Source of the DNA: Albugo candida | Lineage: Eukaryota; Oomycota; Peronosporomycetes; Albuginales; Albuginaceae | Length of the DNA stretch: 64,000 bases | NCBI GenBank assembly: GCA_905220665.1 | Contig: CAJNAR010000162.1 | Location: forward strand, 186,001-250,000 | Direction: 5' to 3' | Shown: positions 25,138 to 36,500 of the stretch, piece by piece | Layout of the letters: the number at the start of each line of letters is the position of its first letter | Position numbering within the stretch: the stretch's first letter is position 1 | Notes under the pieces: generated by a model | The model's database searches: none | What the model was told of the DNA's origin: nothing | What the model saw: the letters and a program-made list of their open reading frames with translations, nothing else | Translations under genes and position numbers: made by a program

Positions 25138-26237
25138 ATGGCACATCGCAATCTCACGAGTGAATTTATCAGTCGACGTACGCGATTACGTGAGCAAAGC
25201 GTACGATTTAGATTGCAACATGTCACGAAAAGTCAGCCCGTTTTCTCGCTCTACAAAAATGTATACTTTTGCATGGATATGCAATGCTCTGTATGATCAA
25301 TAATCTGGTTCCAATTAGAAAAAGCTAAGAGCCATGGGTAAAGCGTTATTACAGAAAGCGCGTGAGAGTACGACACGAGTGGACGGTCAAATGGACCATG
25401 AGGTTGATGTGTTACCTCTTTGGGTACAATTAACGGAAGGTGCGAATGAGGCGATCCGACTGCTCAATCTCAAGCGTAAGATTTGAGACTAGACTCTTTT
25501 CTTTGCTAACATTTCGCAGTGGAATACCTGCAGCTATTGCATACAAGACGCCTAATGATTCGATTCGACGAGAGCGAAAAAGGTCATGAACTTGAAGTTG
25601 AAGACGTCACTAATGAAATCGTAAATCTATTTCACCGAGCAAATCACTCGCTGCAGAGAATGAGGTCCACGCGAAAGAATTCAGACGTCGACCAGATTGT
25701 ACAGTGGAATGTGCAACAAGCCATTGCCTTTCGCATCCAAAATTTATCGGCTTCCTTCCGCAAAGGCCAAACCAAATATTTGGAGAGATTACGGCTTCAA
25801 AGCTCAAACTGCCGCGTTTTTTCCATGCTAGAAACTTCCACAGACATATCCAATGCTGTCGCTGGTGGGGGTCAGCGTTGTGCGTTACGCCAGCGCCAAG
25901 TCGCTTCGCGAGACGCAGAGATTCAGCGAATATTTCAGTCGGTCACAGCACTCACTCATCTCTTTCGTGAAGTCGCGAATATCGTTATTGAACAGGGAAG
26001 TATGGTAGACAGGATCGACTACAACATGACTCAGGTTCAGATACTGAGTCTTCTTCTGATACCTTCGTTCTGATTCCACTCCAATACGCTTAGGCTGTGA
26101 TACGAATGCGTGGTGGATACAAACAGCTCATAAACGCGGATACATATCAAGTGTATTCACGCGCTGAGAGATGCATTTTCATATTAGTACTGCTGATTTT
26201 CAGCTGCTTCTTGCTTTTGGTCGCAAAACACTCTTGA
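25138..26237 (+). CDS. Syntaxin-16 / Tlg2-like Qa-SNARE
   Basis: Tail-anchored t-SNARE for endosome-to-trans-Golgi fusion; about 312 aa (human syntaxin-16 is about 325). Exons: 25138-25260, 25319-25475, 25520-26034 and 26094-26237. Exon 1 encodes an N-peptide (MAHRNLTSEFISRR) of the kind that binds the Sec1/Munc18 protein Vps45. A Habc region follows, then the SNARE helix with RDAEIQRIFQSV, VIEQGSMVDRIDYN (zero-layer glutamine in EQG) and a C-terminal transmembrane anchor (IFILVLLIFSCFLLLVA). The last exon reads cleanly into the anchor and stop. The stop lies only 5 bp from the stop of the convergent ZSWIM2-like gene. Confidence 0.9.
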
Positions 26238-26242
26238 GACTT

Positions 26243-28236
26243 TCATCGTCGACTTTGAGGAGAAAGACTTTTTGGATTCAAAAATTGGATACTATTGGAT
26301 TGTATAGTCGGAATGTTCTGCAGGCGTTGGAATTTGCCATGTTTTTCGATGTGTTTGACACTTTTCAACTTCGGAATTAATTTCGCAAAAGTCGGCTTCT
26401 CCAAAGTGTTTATCTTGCATTCGCTCATGGAAATGTTATTGTGCCCCGTAATCATCAATGACAAAGGATTTGTATTGATCTCTTTCTTGCGTCTGACCAT
26501 TTTTGGTAATACTTGTGATTTTTTCTTGGTTTGTATTTCCATCAAACGAAGATTTCGACCACAAGACTCGACAGATATCGGTCTGATAGATGGGAAAACG
26601 AGATGACCATTTTCATTAGAATCGCTCAAGTCGTTGGAGAGGGAGTCAAGTCGTTGTGCTTGAGCCTCAAGTGCCTTCCAGACATTTTTTGAAGGTCCAA
26701 TGTAGATGGATAAGTCTTGAATCAGATTTTTCGAGCTGACCGGTTCTAATATCTTTTCGAACTTAGGACGAACCGCAAGTCCCGGGAAGAGTTGTACTCC
26801 ACACCCGGGTTGTGGACACGCATATTCTTTGACCAGAAAGAGCCTTGACATGCACCCTTCGTGAAAAGTGTGCTACCATTAGAGAATGTTGAGGAGCCAA
26901 TTCAAAGATCTCAAAGATGAAACCTACACCACAGATTGTCTCTCTTAAAATCGTCGAGGATCGTAAGACCTGCTGACAAATCGAGCAGAATTCGTTCGTG
27001 GCCATTAATCTCTTTGCATCTTCTGCTAAAATCTGCTTTCCGGGTAGAACAGACATTAGGTAATGATGCAAAGGCTCATACTCGTGGCTATCGAGCTGCA
27101 GTAAAAGCTCGTAATCGTTGGTTGAAATCTCTCGACCTTGTAATCGCGAGATAGCTTCTCGATTAGATTTGCGCGGTTGACAATCTCGATAGGCGGGTTC
27201 CCAAGGATCAGTGACGTTACTTTTAGTCACAAAGAAATGCTTCGGATGGACGTTAGTCTCTACGCACAAAAAGAAGTCAAACCCCGCAATTGTGAGGCTC
27301 TGAAACGTACTGAAACATCGTTCACATAAGTTCACGTTTTTACACCGTAGGCAGCGATACAGCTGTACGCGAATGGGCTTTGTGGCGCATTTCTTGCAGA
27401 CGATGTTTTTATGAACATTCAACTTCTTATTGGCTTTGTTTTCCTCCCGTCTGAGATCTGTGAGGGAATGCTGCCCCCAATCTTTCCGGCATAACGGACA
27501 GATGATACTCTCTTTAGATTGTTTGCGACTCTCACCGAACACTCGCACTTGAGACAACGTCAGATGAGTGGCTTTTGATTTGTAAGATGCATGGGACGTA
27601 CTGCATTCAATGTGAAAGTTATTTCCGCAGCCTTTCCGGCAAAATGTGAGTGGCTCAGTCTCAAGCATTTCTTCCTGGCAGATTGCACACACTTCGCCGA
27701 GAGCTAATTCGTGACGGGCAACATTTTCAGTGTCGGGAGAAAGTGTCGATTCTATCCTTTTTTTCTTTCTTAGAAATTCGTGAGAAGTGTAATTTGGATT
27801 GGCTTTTTGCTTGTAGTTTCCACCTAACACCAGGTCAATCTGCACAGAAATTCACATTACGATGGAATACTGCAGGTATGTAGAACCAACTTCAGAGTCA
27901 ATGAGGGACTTTTGCCAGAGTATTGGCATCTCTCGAGGCACACGTAAGACTTTGAGCATCACAAATAAGATATGTATGCAGATCTCCGCGTCTCCACACG
28001 AACAAGATTGTAAAGTGCCTATATATACTTTGAATTTGCGATCATTATTTCGTTCCTGTACCTGCCATAACGAAAAGGTTAGCATATCAGTGTTTGGGTC
28101 AAGTAGCTGTGAGATCCACCACGAATGAGGTAGGACCACTTGTTTGAACTAGATACATCGTTGTGTGAAGTGTTTGCTCGATACGGCTCTCAACGAGTGC
28201 TGGAATTCTACTCCGATAGGGAGCCAAGCGACTCAT
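26243..28236 (-). CDS. ZSWIM2-like E3 ubiquitin ligase (SWIM-RING-ZZ-RING)
   Basis: About 608 aa from four exons (28236-28123, 28061-27891, 27839-26928 and 26872-26243). Domain order is that of ZSWIM2/MEX: a SWIM zinc finger (CSCGDAEICIH), RING 1 (CAICQEEM... CPLCRKDW), a ZZ-type finger (CKKCATKPIRVQLYRC... CERCF) and RING 2 (CSICQQVL... CGHTFHEGC... CPQPGC), then a basic tail. The family self-ubiquitinates and recruits UBCs; animal ZSWIM2 acts in testis. In a zoosporic organism a link to flagellated cells is plausible but inferred. RING 2 is completed only by splicing (ETICG to HTFHEGC). Confidence 0.88.
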
Positions 28237-28361
28237 TTTACGTGTGCCTCCATTAATACATTGATTGTAACCAACATCTAGGATGATCCCTATAAAAATG
28301 ATATCTTCCGATGAATGATTTGTGGGTTCATCTCAACGTCATTCGATTAAGCAATTACAAA

Positions 28362-28703
28362 CTACTCAATTGTCGTGATTAAGTGACTAGAGAAGAATTC
28401 TTTGTAGGAGCTTCCGGAGATCTCTTCTTTAGCTCCGTAAACACGTCTTTCACCGGTTGTATTAGGTACATTACCTAGAAGCCTATTCACATTTGCCACT
28501 CGTTTAATGGCATATCTGTGAAGGATTTTCTTCCTCCATTGAAAAGGTTTAGCCCTCCTACATTCAGCTTCCCAGAAGTGCGCGCTCTCGAATTGCTGTG
28601 ACAGAGCACTATCCAAATGCTTTTTTGACATTGAAACCAACTTTTTTGAAGCAAGAAAGTCCAAATCGGAAGCAGTATGATTTTCTTGCGGAAACGCCAG
28701 CAT
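28362..28703 (-). CDS. Hypothetical protein, 113 aa
   Basis: An ATG-initiated frame of 113 codons, rich in Lys, Arg, Ser and Glu, predicted helical (ASKKLVSMSKKHLDSALS, FWEAECRRAKPFQWRKK). No family was recognised. It is a plausible small gene because it is divergently placed to the candidate at 28771, but no splicing or homology evidence supports it. Confidence 0.4.
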   Translation of the reverse strand: MLAFPQENHTASDLDFLASKKLVSMSKKHLDSALSQQFESAHFWEAECRRAKPFQWRKKILHRYAIKRVANVNRLLGNVPNTTGERRVYGAKEEISGSSYKEFFSSHLITTIE

Positions 28704-28770
28704 TAAGAGCCTAACACGACAACCTGGAGGTTGTATTTAATGAGAGGAAAACCGAAGGATTCAGAAAAAC

Positions 28771-29530
28771 ATGCTTCAGAAACGCTTTCGATTCAGTTCT
28801 GTTCGCTTATTGCAAAGGTATTGTGGCATCACCTTCGATAATTCAATGCGTGCAAGAGGTTGGTCTTGGAGCGGTTCTGCGGAAGATAGCACTTTATTTA
28901 TTTTCGACTTTCCCGACGTCAAGCTGAGAGTCTGTCGTATCGTCTCAGCCTTTTACACATTTAAGTTCGCTGTCTCCGCAGCAGCCAATTTCGCTTTCCT
29001 ACGTGTTTGTTGTGCTGTGACCAGTTGACTCTTACTTGTAATATTAGTTCAATTACAAATCCGTTTCAAAGAGGATTAGCACACGCACAGTTGGTCAACA
29101 CTTGGAAATCCTTCTATTATGTAGCTCTTTTAGATCCTCACTTCGAATGCGAATGGATGCCGTTTTGTATAGCTTAAAGAATGTCAGTCCTGATCCTGTC
29201 TGCAAGCACACTATTGCTTTGTTTCCATTACCTTTAAGCAATTGGAGTGAAGAAAATCTGAGAACTTTGATGTCAGCAGAGACGTTTGAATTTTCTTGTC
29301 CTGTACCGAACTAAAATGAGCAAAGCATTGATCCAAGCAGAATTAGTGATAAAGTCTCAACAGCTGCACTACCTTTCTATTACGTGTGATAAGACATTGC
29401 CTACCATGCCGACAAGGTATATGAAAGCCTTCCATGCGAGTATAAAATGCAAAAAAAGTAGAATTCAAATATGGAGTTCTATCGCACAATGGATGTAGAT
29501 TAGCAGGGAAGGAGCACATTACAACCCGCT
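28771..29530 (+). CDS. Possible gene with unresolved structure
   Basis: An ATG at 28771 begins an arginine-rich leader (MLQKRFRFSSVRLLQR) of mitochondrial type, and open segments continue to about 29310 in shifting frames. Two stretches look protein-like: NPFQRGLAHAQLVNTWKSF (near 29060-29120) and SNWSEENLRTLMSAETFEF (near 29237-29293). I could not find one consistent set of introns that joins them. It may be a real multi-exon gene or a decayed one. Coordinates mark the region, not a confirmed CDS. Confidence 0.3.
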
Positions 29531-31236
29531 AAAATACGACGATCCTGCTGTAGTATAGAAAAAAGGATTACAAAAGTGGACTTTCGCTGTAACGATGTCT
29601 TAAGGCCCTGAACTTGACGCTGACCACCTGTTGTAGCCCAATGCATGCTGGACAGTACAACAACGAAACCAATATCTTCTCTTCCCATGTGTTGTGCTGT
29701 TTTGAAGAAGCGGACGAAACCATGATGATGATGATTCTTGGCAAAGAGCGCTGATCATTCCCGTATCTAGAGTCAGTCGTGTTGATGGAAGCCTTCGAAG
29801 CTACACGTACTATAGCGGCCATTTCCAAGATGCAAATCGACTACCAATTTAAAGTACTTCATGTCAGTGTCGCAGCTCGATTTTTATATAAAAAGGGATA
29901 CAATGGCAATTTTGTACGTGCTCCTCGACAGTTTTGAAGAGTTAGTGGAACTCGTGAAGCACTAAACAGCTATAAAAAGTCGGGTGAGACGTGCAGCGTT
30001 GCTTTCAATTTCCAGCGCAGCTGGACAAAGGAAGCATCACAGACTCTTCCTGAAGGAGAGGGCGATGAAGTAATCAGATAGTAATATGACGCGAGTAAAC
30101 GAGACGGGGGGGCGAATCGATTACGGTCTTTCGTATAGTTGGCCGGGCAAGTGCGACATCGAGCACATTATGGGACGATTGGTCGACATCAGCCGCTGCG
30201 CCATCGATTTCTTCGTTTCAAGACATATAAGGTTCAGACGCCATCTGATTCTATCAGACCAAATCAGCCATTCTACGCGCGGAAGCTACCTCAAGCTATC
30301 TAGCAGGCGCTAGCAATGCCCACAATTTTGCCCATTGACAGCTAAGTATGCTCGATCACCTACAAGGGAGCAAAATGCTGCTGCTGTAGGGAGTCGGTCC
30401 TTTATATATAATGGTACTGGCGTGGGCTATGCGTAATGGAGCACCAGAGTATGAGATCATAAGATTTAGCCATGGTATAAACTGCTTCCGGTGCTATTTG
30501 TCAGATGTCAGCTCATCATGCTGGTGGGGAGATAGAACCCAAAAACTATTTCATTGGCAGTCACACGAAATCTCTCCCTTTCTGCACATAGACATACGGC
30601 GCTAATTGTCTATCGTGAATCGGCCATTAGTTCCATCAGATTTTTCATCCCATAAAACTTATGGGCTATTTTTTGTAAGAAATTTGGCTAATGGGAAGCG
30701 GGACAGTGTTGTATTTGCAAGAAGAACAGCCTTTATAATGCGCAAGCACACCATTCAGTCAATTACAAAATTTTCAAGTGAAATTGATACATCTTCGGTG
30801 CATTTATGTGACTAAAATGAGAAATATGAAATACAATGCTGTGCCACCAACATTCTTCGTTTTATACATGTTTATTGTACTCCGAGAGGCTGATTCAATT
30901 GTGATGGGATGTGCAAATAAATGTGTATGCAAGCTATCCACCTAGATAGAAATCAATCGCGATAGCTTGATTCCATGGCTATAATATAATCCAAGATGAC
31001 ATGTTTAGCGGCCGCATTTTGTTACGGATACTTAATCGAGTCAAACCATCTTGTCATCAATTACTCATCCAATCGGAGCTCATTATTAATAGACGATGGC
31101 GTTCCACTGATTATACTAAGTAGGGGAGGTTTGATTGTTTCACAATATTACATGTGAGAGGGATCGATATCATCGATTCTGCAACAAAGGTTCGATTTTT
31201 GTATGTCTCTTACCTAAAGTATTAACTTTGGGAACG
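29531..31236. other. Gene-poor stretch
   Basis: About 1.7 kb, the longest stretch without a supported gene. Open frames are short and unrecognised on both strands. There are no clear terminal repeats, transposase or reverse-transcriptase signatures, and no tRNA-like B-box with a matching acceptor stem. It includes the promoter of the MYND gene at its right end. Confidence 0.5.
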
Positions 31237-33110
31237 ATGGCAAACGCTGACGAATATTTGACCAAGAAATATGACAAGTGGAAGAATTTTGACGTTTGTA
31301 CTCTTTGTATCACCGTACGATTCAACTATTCATCACGTCAATTCATTAGGAAAATTCTGATTCAGAAGAAGAAATTCCTCGTGTTCCCACACAATTTGAT
31401 CTCGAAGGAGATGGTATTCATTTCGTGCCTCTGTTTCCTCATTTTCTCACACCTTATTGTGTAGCGGACATAATTGTGAGCTCCAAACAGTATCTTAAAC
31501 CGGCCGAAGTCGAAAAAGTGAAGAAATTGAGCCAAAACAAAAATGAAATCTGGCAAGTTGTCGTTCGCAAACTCCGCGTGTGGTCTGCCACTTCATCCTC
31601 CAATGAGACTTCAACGGTCACTCCATGTCGCCCTTACTGCATAATGATCAATAACTTGTATCCACTTGGTCAAGTCGTACATAAAGTGATCTGTAATCCA
31701 CCCGAAGAATATCCTTCACCATCTAAAATTATACAATGCCTGATCCAAACCATGCTCGATCCACCTTCGAACAACTTTACGCAACATCGTCCGGACAAGA
31801 TCGTCTTTCCTGATAAATATTTTGTCGGTGAGCTGAGGAAATCATGTGGCTTCATCAATATCGAGTGTTCCTACTTGTCCGAGTCGGAAGGCATCGATTC
31901 TTATATCAAACAACTATCCGAACACCTGGTCAAGAAAGAAATGGCATCCGTCAATTCGGTCAATGAGCGTCCTGGATCTCTTCAAGAAGAGAACGGCATC
32001 ACTACAGAGCTATTCCGAGAATTCCATGAGCTGTGTAAACAATTTTATGAGACAAAACCATGGCTCAAGTATGCTGAACGGCAGGCACTTCAAATATCTG
32101 CAAGCCAACAAATTCGGTTGAGCTCGAAGTACAACGTACCTAGTGGAAACGTGTTTGTGTCTGTTATTGCAACGCAAACGCAAGAGGATTTTGTACATGG
32201 AATGGCTCTTTTCATAACTCGATCTGACATGGAACGACGTGTGGTACCACCGGACGAGCAATTGGCATTGATGGTGGACCCAAGACTTCGACGGTGTGCC
32301 TTGTGTGATTCTCGTGCAGAAGATTTGGAGGAGAAATTGAATGTCAAGAACGTAGAATTGAAACGATGCACACGCTGCAAATGCGTTTTTTACTGCAATC
32401 AAGAATGTCAACGCGCGCACTGGAAAGATCACCGAATGAATTGTGTGGCTGCTGAAGAAACGACAGAGAAGAATGCCGCTGGTGTTCAGTGGGGATCCAT
32501 CGAATTGTCAATTTTATTTGGATCTGAAATGCTCTCTTCGTTTGATGATCTAGATGCAATCGAAAGACTCGAGATCGAAGCGTCTGGAGTGTCAGAAAGC
32601 GATAATATGCCGATGTACCCATCTGTCATTGCTCTCGATCGAGGAACGCTCAGAACTCCGAATGCCACCGATTTGTTTCTACTAATTCGTGGTCTACGGG
32701 CGTTCGTCGGGTTGGAGGATCATCCTCACTTCATGCAGAAATCAACTTTGGATCTGATTGGTCTCAAAGTGCCGGAACAAACACTTGAACTGCATGTGGA
32801 CGGGAGTTCTTTCGGTACTTCCGACCCACTCAAAGTGCGGAATGCAACCGTTTTGACCACAAAAGATGTCGATCGTCTACGCAAAACCGTTCAGAGCGCC
32901 AACATTACGGAACTGGAGTCAAACGTGAACAAGGAATGCGACAGTCAAGTGGGCCAAACGCTGAGAGATGACTCCATGAAACATGTTGAGGATGTTGACG
33001 GTCTTACTCCGCCTGTTGAAGTGAAGCGCATCAGTGAAGAAGAAGGCACAGAAAATTCAATACAAAGAAGAAAAGGAGACAAGAAATCGGATTCTTGTTG
33101 TGTGATGTGA
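31237..33110 (+). CDS. MYND zinc-finger protein with C-terminal CaaX box
   Basis: About 605 aa from two exons (31237-31293 and 31350-33110; 56-nt intron). The start gives MANADEYLTKKYDKWKNFD followed by an acidic SDSEEE. The body (residues 30-330) is not recognised. A complete MYND finger lies near residues 335-383 (CALC, CTRCKCVFYCNQECQ, HWKDHRMNC), a protein-protein interaction domain. There is no SET domain. The C-terminus is basic (RRKGDKKS) and ends in SCCVM, a CaaX prenylation box with methionine, which favours farnesyl transfer. The protein may therefore be membrane-attached; function is otherwise unknown. Confidence 0.8.
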
Positions 33111-33212
33111 CATTCATTTTTGACAATGACCGCGCTGTGACCAACATTTTTGCACTTTGAAACGTGTGTATCCAATTAGTTTTTACCGGTATCAAAAAAG
33201 TATTGTTGGTTT

Positions 33213-33465
33213 ATGAGCAAACAGAAAGCGAAACCTCGAGAGAATCCCAGGGCAAGTAATAAATTGTCATTTGAAAATGCTTTGCACGAGATTGAACAAA
33301 TAGCGGTATCTGATTCCTTTATCACTTATCCAATACGATGATGACTAAGTACGCTATCTCTTTTAGAACGACCTGAAGACTGTTTCGGAGCAGCGTGCGC
33401 ACCTATTAGAAAAGTGTAATGGATCCATAAAGCTCAAAGTAGTAACAAATCAAAGCATCAAATAG
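33213..33465 (+). CDS. Tiny predicted coiled-coil protein, 63 aa
   Basis: Two exons (33213-33305 and 33367-33465, 61-nt intron) encode a basic N-terminus (MSKQKAKPRENPR) and one amphipathic helix (LSFENALHEIEQIANDL, then VSEQRAHLLEKC). Small subunits of complexes such as BORC, BLOC or prefoldin look like this, but I see no specific match. It is squeezed between the MYND and TBC genes; the splice sites are good and the frame is maintained across the intron. Confidence 0.55.
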
Positions 33466-33555
33466 ATGCGAAGACTCGATACCCTCTTAACCGTACTTAA
33501 ACGCCTTTAATTTCGGTTCTATTCTGGCTCGTCTTTTCGCCTCGTGCTGACGATA

Positions 33556-36500
33556 ATGACGCAATGTCAAGTCGAGCATGATACATGCAAAAGCGCTGTA
33601 GAGATAGCCTTGAACTGTCAATCAACCTCTTCACCTATTGACCTTCCAAGCACCTCGAGTGTGGCAGAATTACCAGTAGAAAATTGTGATGCATCCGACT
33701 CGTTTATCAATCAAATACAGAGAGAACTATCGAAACGCAGACCTGACCCATTTGTGCTCTCTGTCCTTTGCCGCTCCATGTTACTGACAGAAGAAGAGCG
33801 TATCGATCAATCTCATAATGAAGCATTCATTCCGGACACTGTACGCCCGCACTTGTGGGCTGCGTTGTTGGGAGTTCGCATCAAAGAACGAATGTATTTA
33901 GATCAGTCCATTGCACAGGTCGAAGAGGATCTCGATAATCAAAAGGTGATCGTCGGGGACGCGACACGCACACGGGCTCAAGACTCTAAATTTCGAGATC
34001 CTGGATGCTCCGACACCCTCACTCGAATATTGACTTATTACTGTAAAGCAAAAAGTATCCGATACAAACAAGGAATGAACGAAGTGCTGGCTCCCTTTAT
34101 TATGATACAACAACAGTTGAGCCAAATGCAAGCGGATGGTCTTATAAAAGAGTCAGTAGAGAATTCGGAAATTTCAATGTCAATTGACGCACAAATGGTT
34201 TTTAGTGAGAGTGTGCTGTATCAGTGCTTTTATGCGATGATTGATAAATTCCTACCACACACATTCCAAGATGAGGAGTTTTATTCGTTGCAGTGCTCAC
34301 TCCAGCTGTATCGCCTGTTGTTATTGTACCATGACCCAGAACTCTGCCAGTTCCTGGATCAACATGATATGAGCCCGGAGATATATCTAACGCCTTGGTT
34401 CATGACACTTTTCGCCAGGAATTTGGAACGTCAAATGCTGTTTATATTGTGGGACTTTTTATTGATTCAGAGTGATCCAGCTCTTCTCCATTTTATAGCA
34501 GTCATTTTGGTTTGTGATGCTCGAGAAGACTTGATAAAGACTGATCTTGCGTCATTGCCACAGACACTCAGTAGCATCAAATTTCGATCGATTCAACATG
34601 TGAATTCGGTTTGCTTGCGAGCTAAAGTCTGTATGGACGAAAGAACTCCAATATCATTCAAGACTGAGCTCAGGAAAGCGTGTTTCAGCCAATCTCAAAC
34701 ACAACCAAGTCTGGGAAGCTACTCATGCGCCACATGTCTTCATGTATCAAGCGACGAGCTTTTGTCGAACTGGAGCCGTCGATCTTCAAAATCGGGCAGT
34801 AAGCTTGAACTCGGGCACATTCTCTCAAGCTCACCGCCAACACAGCTCAATTACGTCGTGTTTGATTGTCGAAGGTCCGAGCAGTATGAAAAATGTCATT
34901 TGTATCTCTCTCACCATATCGACCCCGAAATCGTGTCTGAGCCTGAGCAATTGTCGGCACTTTTGAAAGGATTCGATTCCATGAAAGGATGTCATTTTTG
35001 CTTTATCGGCCCAATGAAATCAAATACATTCAATGCGAACCCGGAATCCGCTTCCTTTTTCATTCGATCCACTGCCGCAAGCATTTCTTCTCGCGTGACA
35101 TCGTCGATCGCCCGTCTTCGTCCATTACGTCGCGCTTCTCACATTGAGGCCGCGGAATCTTTTCCAGAATTAGAGGATTTCTCGACTTTCGATGAGGAAG
35201 GAAGAAACATCACAGAGATAAACCCAGTTACAAACAATTTCGATTCTGTTCAGCCATCCGACCGCGATTCTTCCGATAGCCATTCGCTCCACAAAAGTAT
35301 TGATGCGCCATACTCGGAGCATATCATTGTGATCCGAATCGCACTTATGTTCCTCCAAAAAGGCTTCAAACATGTGAGCATCCTGGAAGGAGGATTCGAC
35401 GCTTTGAAAACCCGAATTTCATCAATGAACGAGTCTGTTCTCGACCAACTGTTTGTGCATTCGCGGCAGAGAAATCTCTCAGAGATTTCAAACCTCACGC
35501 ATATACCTTTGAGCCAAAACGCAATATCTTTTAATAAAGGAAGATCTCAATCGGAAGAATGTCTTGCTCGTCCTGCTGGAACAAGTGATCAGACAACATC
35601 TCCTATGCAACAAAGAGCAGGCCGCAGCCTCCAAAAGCTCACACAAGGCCGTCGTCATGTATCACACGCATTAACGCAAGGTTTTCAGCAGTTTACAGCT
35701 GCAGCTAAAGATGCCGTTGGAGGGAATCAGAATTTAAAGACACGTCGACACTCAAGCTGGATGCTTTCTACCGATTCAACGCTTTTAGGTGGCCTTGAAG
35801 CGGCTAAAGGAAGCTTTCGAACGGAAGAGGTTGTATTCCATTCTGGTCCATTGGGCATACTTTTTCAGGCATCTCCCGACTCGTGCCAATATCAAGCGAT
35901 GGTCGACTCTCTCGTGCCTGAAAGTCAGGCGTACGTATCTCAGCAAATTCAAAGCGGGGATGTGCTCATTGCGGTGAATGGAAAGGATCTGGCTCGACTC
36001 ACATTTTTTCAGAATGTTGAGAGACTCCGAGAAGCCACACGCCCAATGGTTTTACGATTTCATCGTCCAGTGAGTAGAGATAACGAACGCCTTAAAACGG
36101 AAGGGACGGCAATTCCTTCAATGCTTCCACCGATACTCGTTCGTGCGTCCATGCATTCCTTATCGATCATGTGGCCCAAAGTGAGTCTTTCTGGCATCCG
36201 TTATCAGCTACAATACGCATTCTTCATCGAAGGTGAAGCAATTCCATGGGATTTCGTCAAAGTGAGAGAAAATGGAGCTGCGTGTTTGGAAGAGCCCATC
36301 ACGAGTTTTCTCGCAGAAGCAAGACATCAAGGACTGACTGATAAGAGTTTTGGCACCATAGCTGGTCTACGACCTGATCGAAGACTAATTTTCCGCGTTC
36401 GTTGTGGTAACTCAAGTTGGGGGTCTTATAGTGCTCCAAGTAATGTAATGCAGACTTTGCTTGGATGCTCTGATGAAGGTGTACATGAATCTTTGGACGA

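Noticed and set aside
24963..25226. Minus-strand frame of 87 codons between kinase and syntaxin
   Set aside because: No ATG at its start; overlaps syntaxin exon 1, which has clear family support on the other strand.
29700..30330. Possible degenerate transposon in the gene-poor tract
   Set aside because: No reverse transcriptase, integrase or transposase motifs, and no terminal or target-site repeats could be seen.
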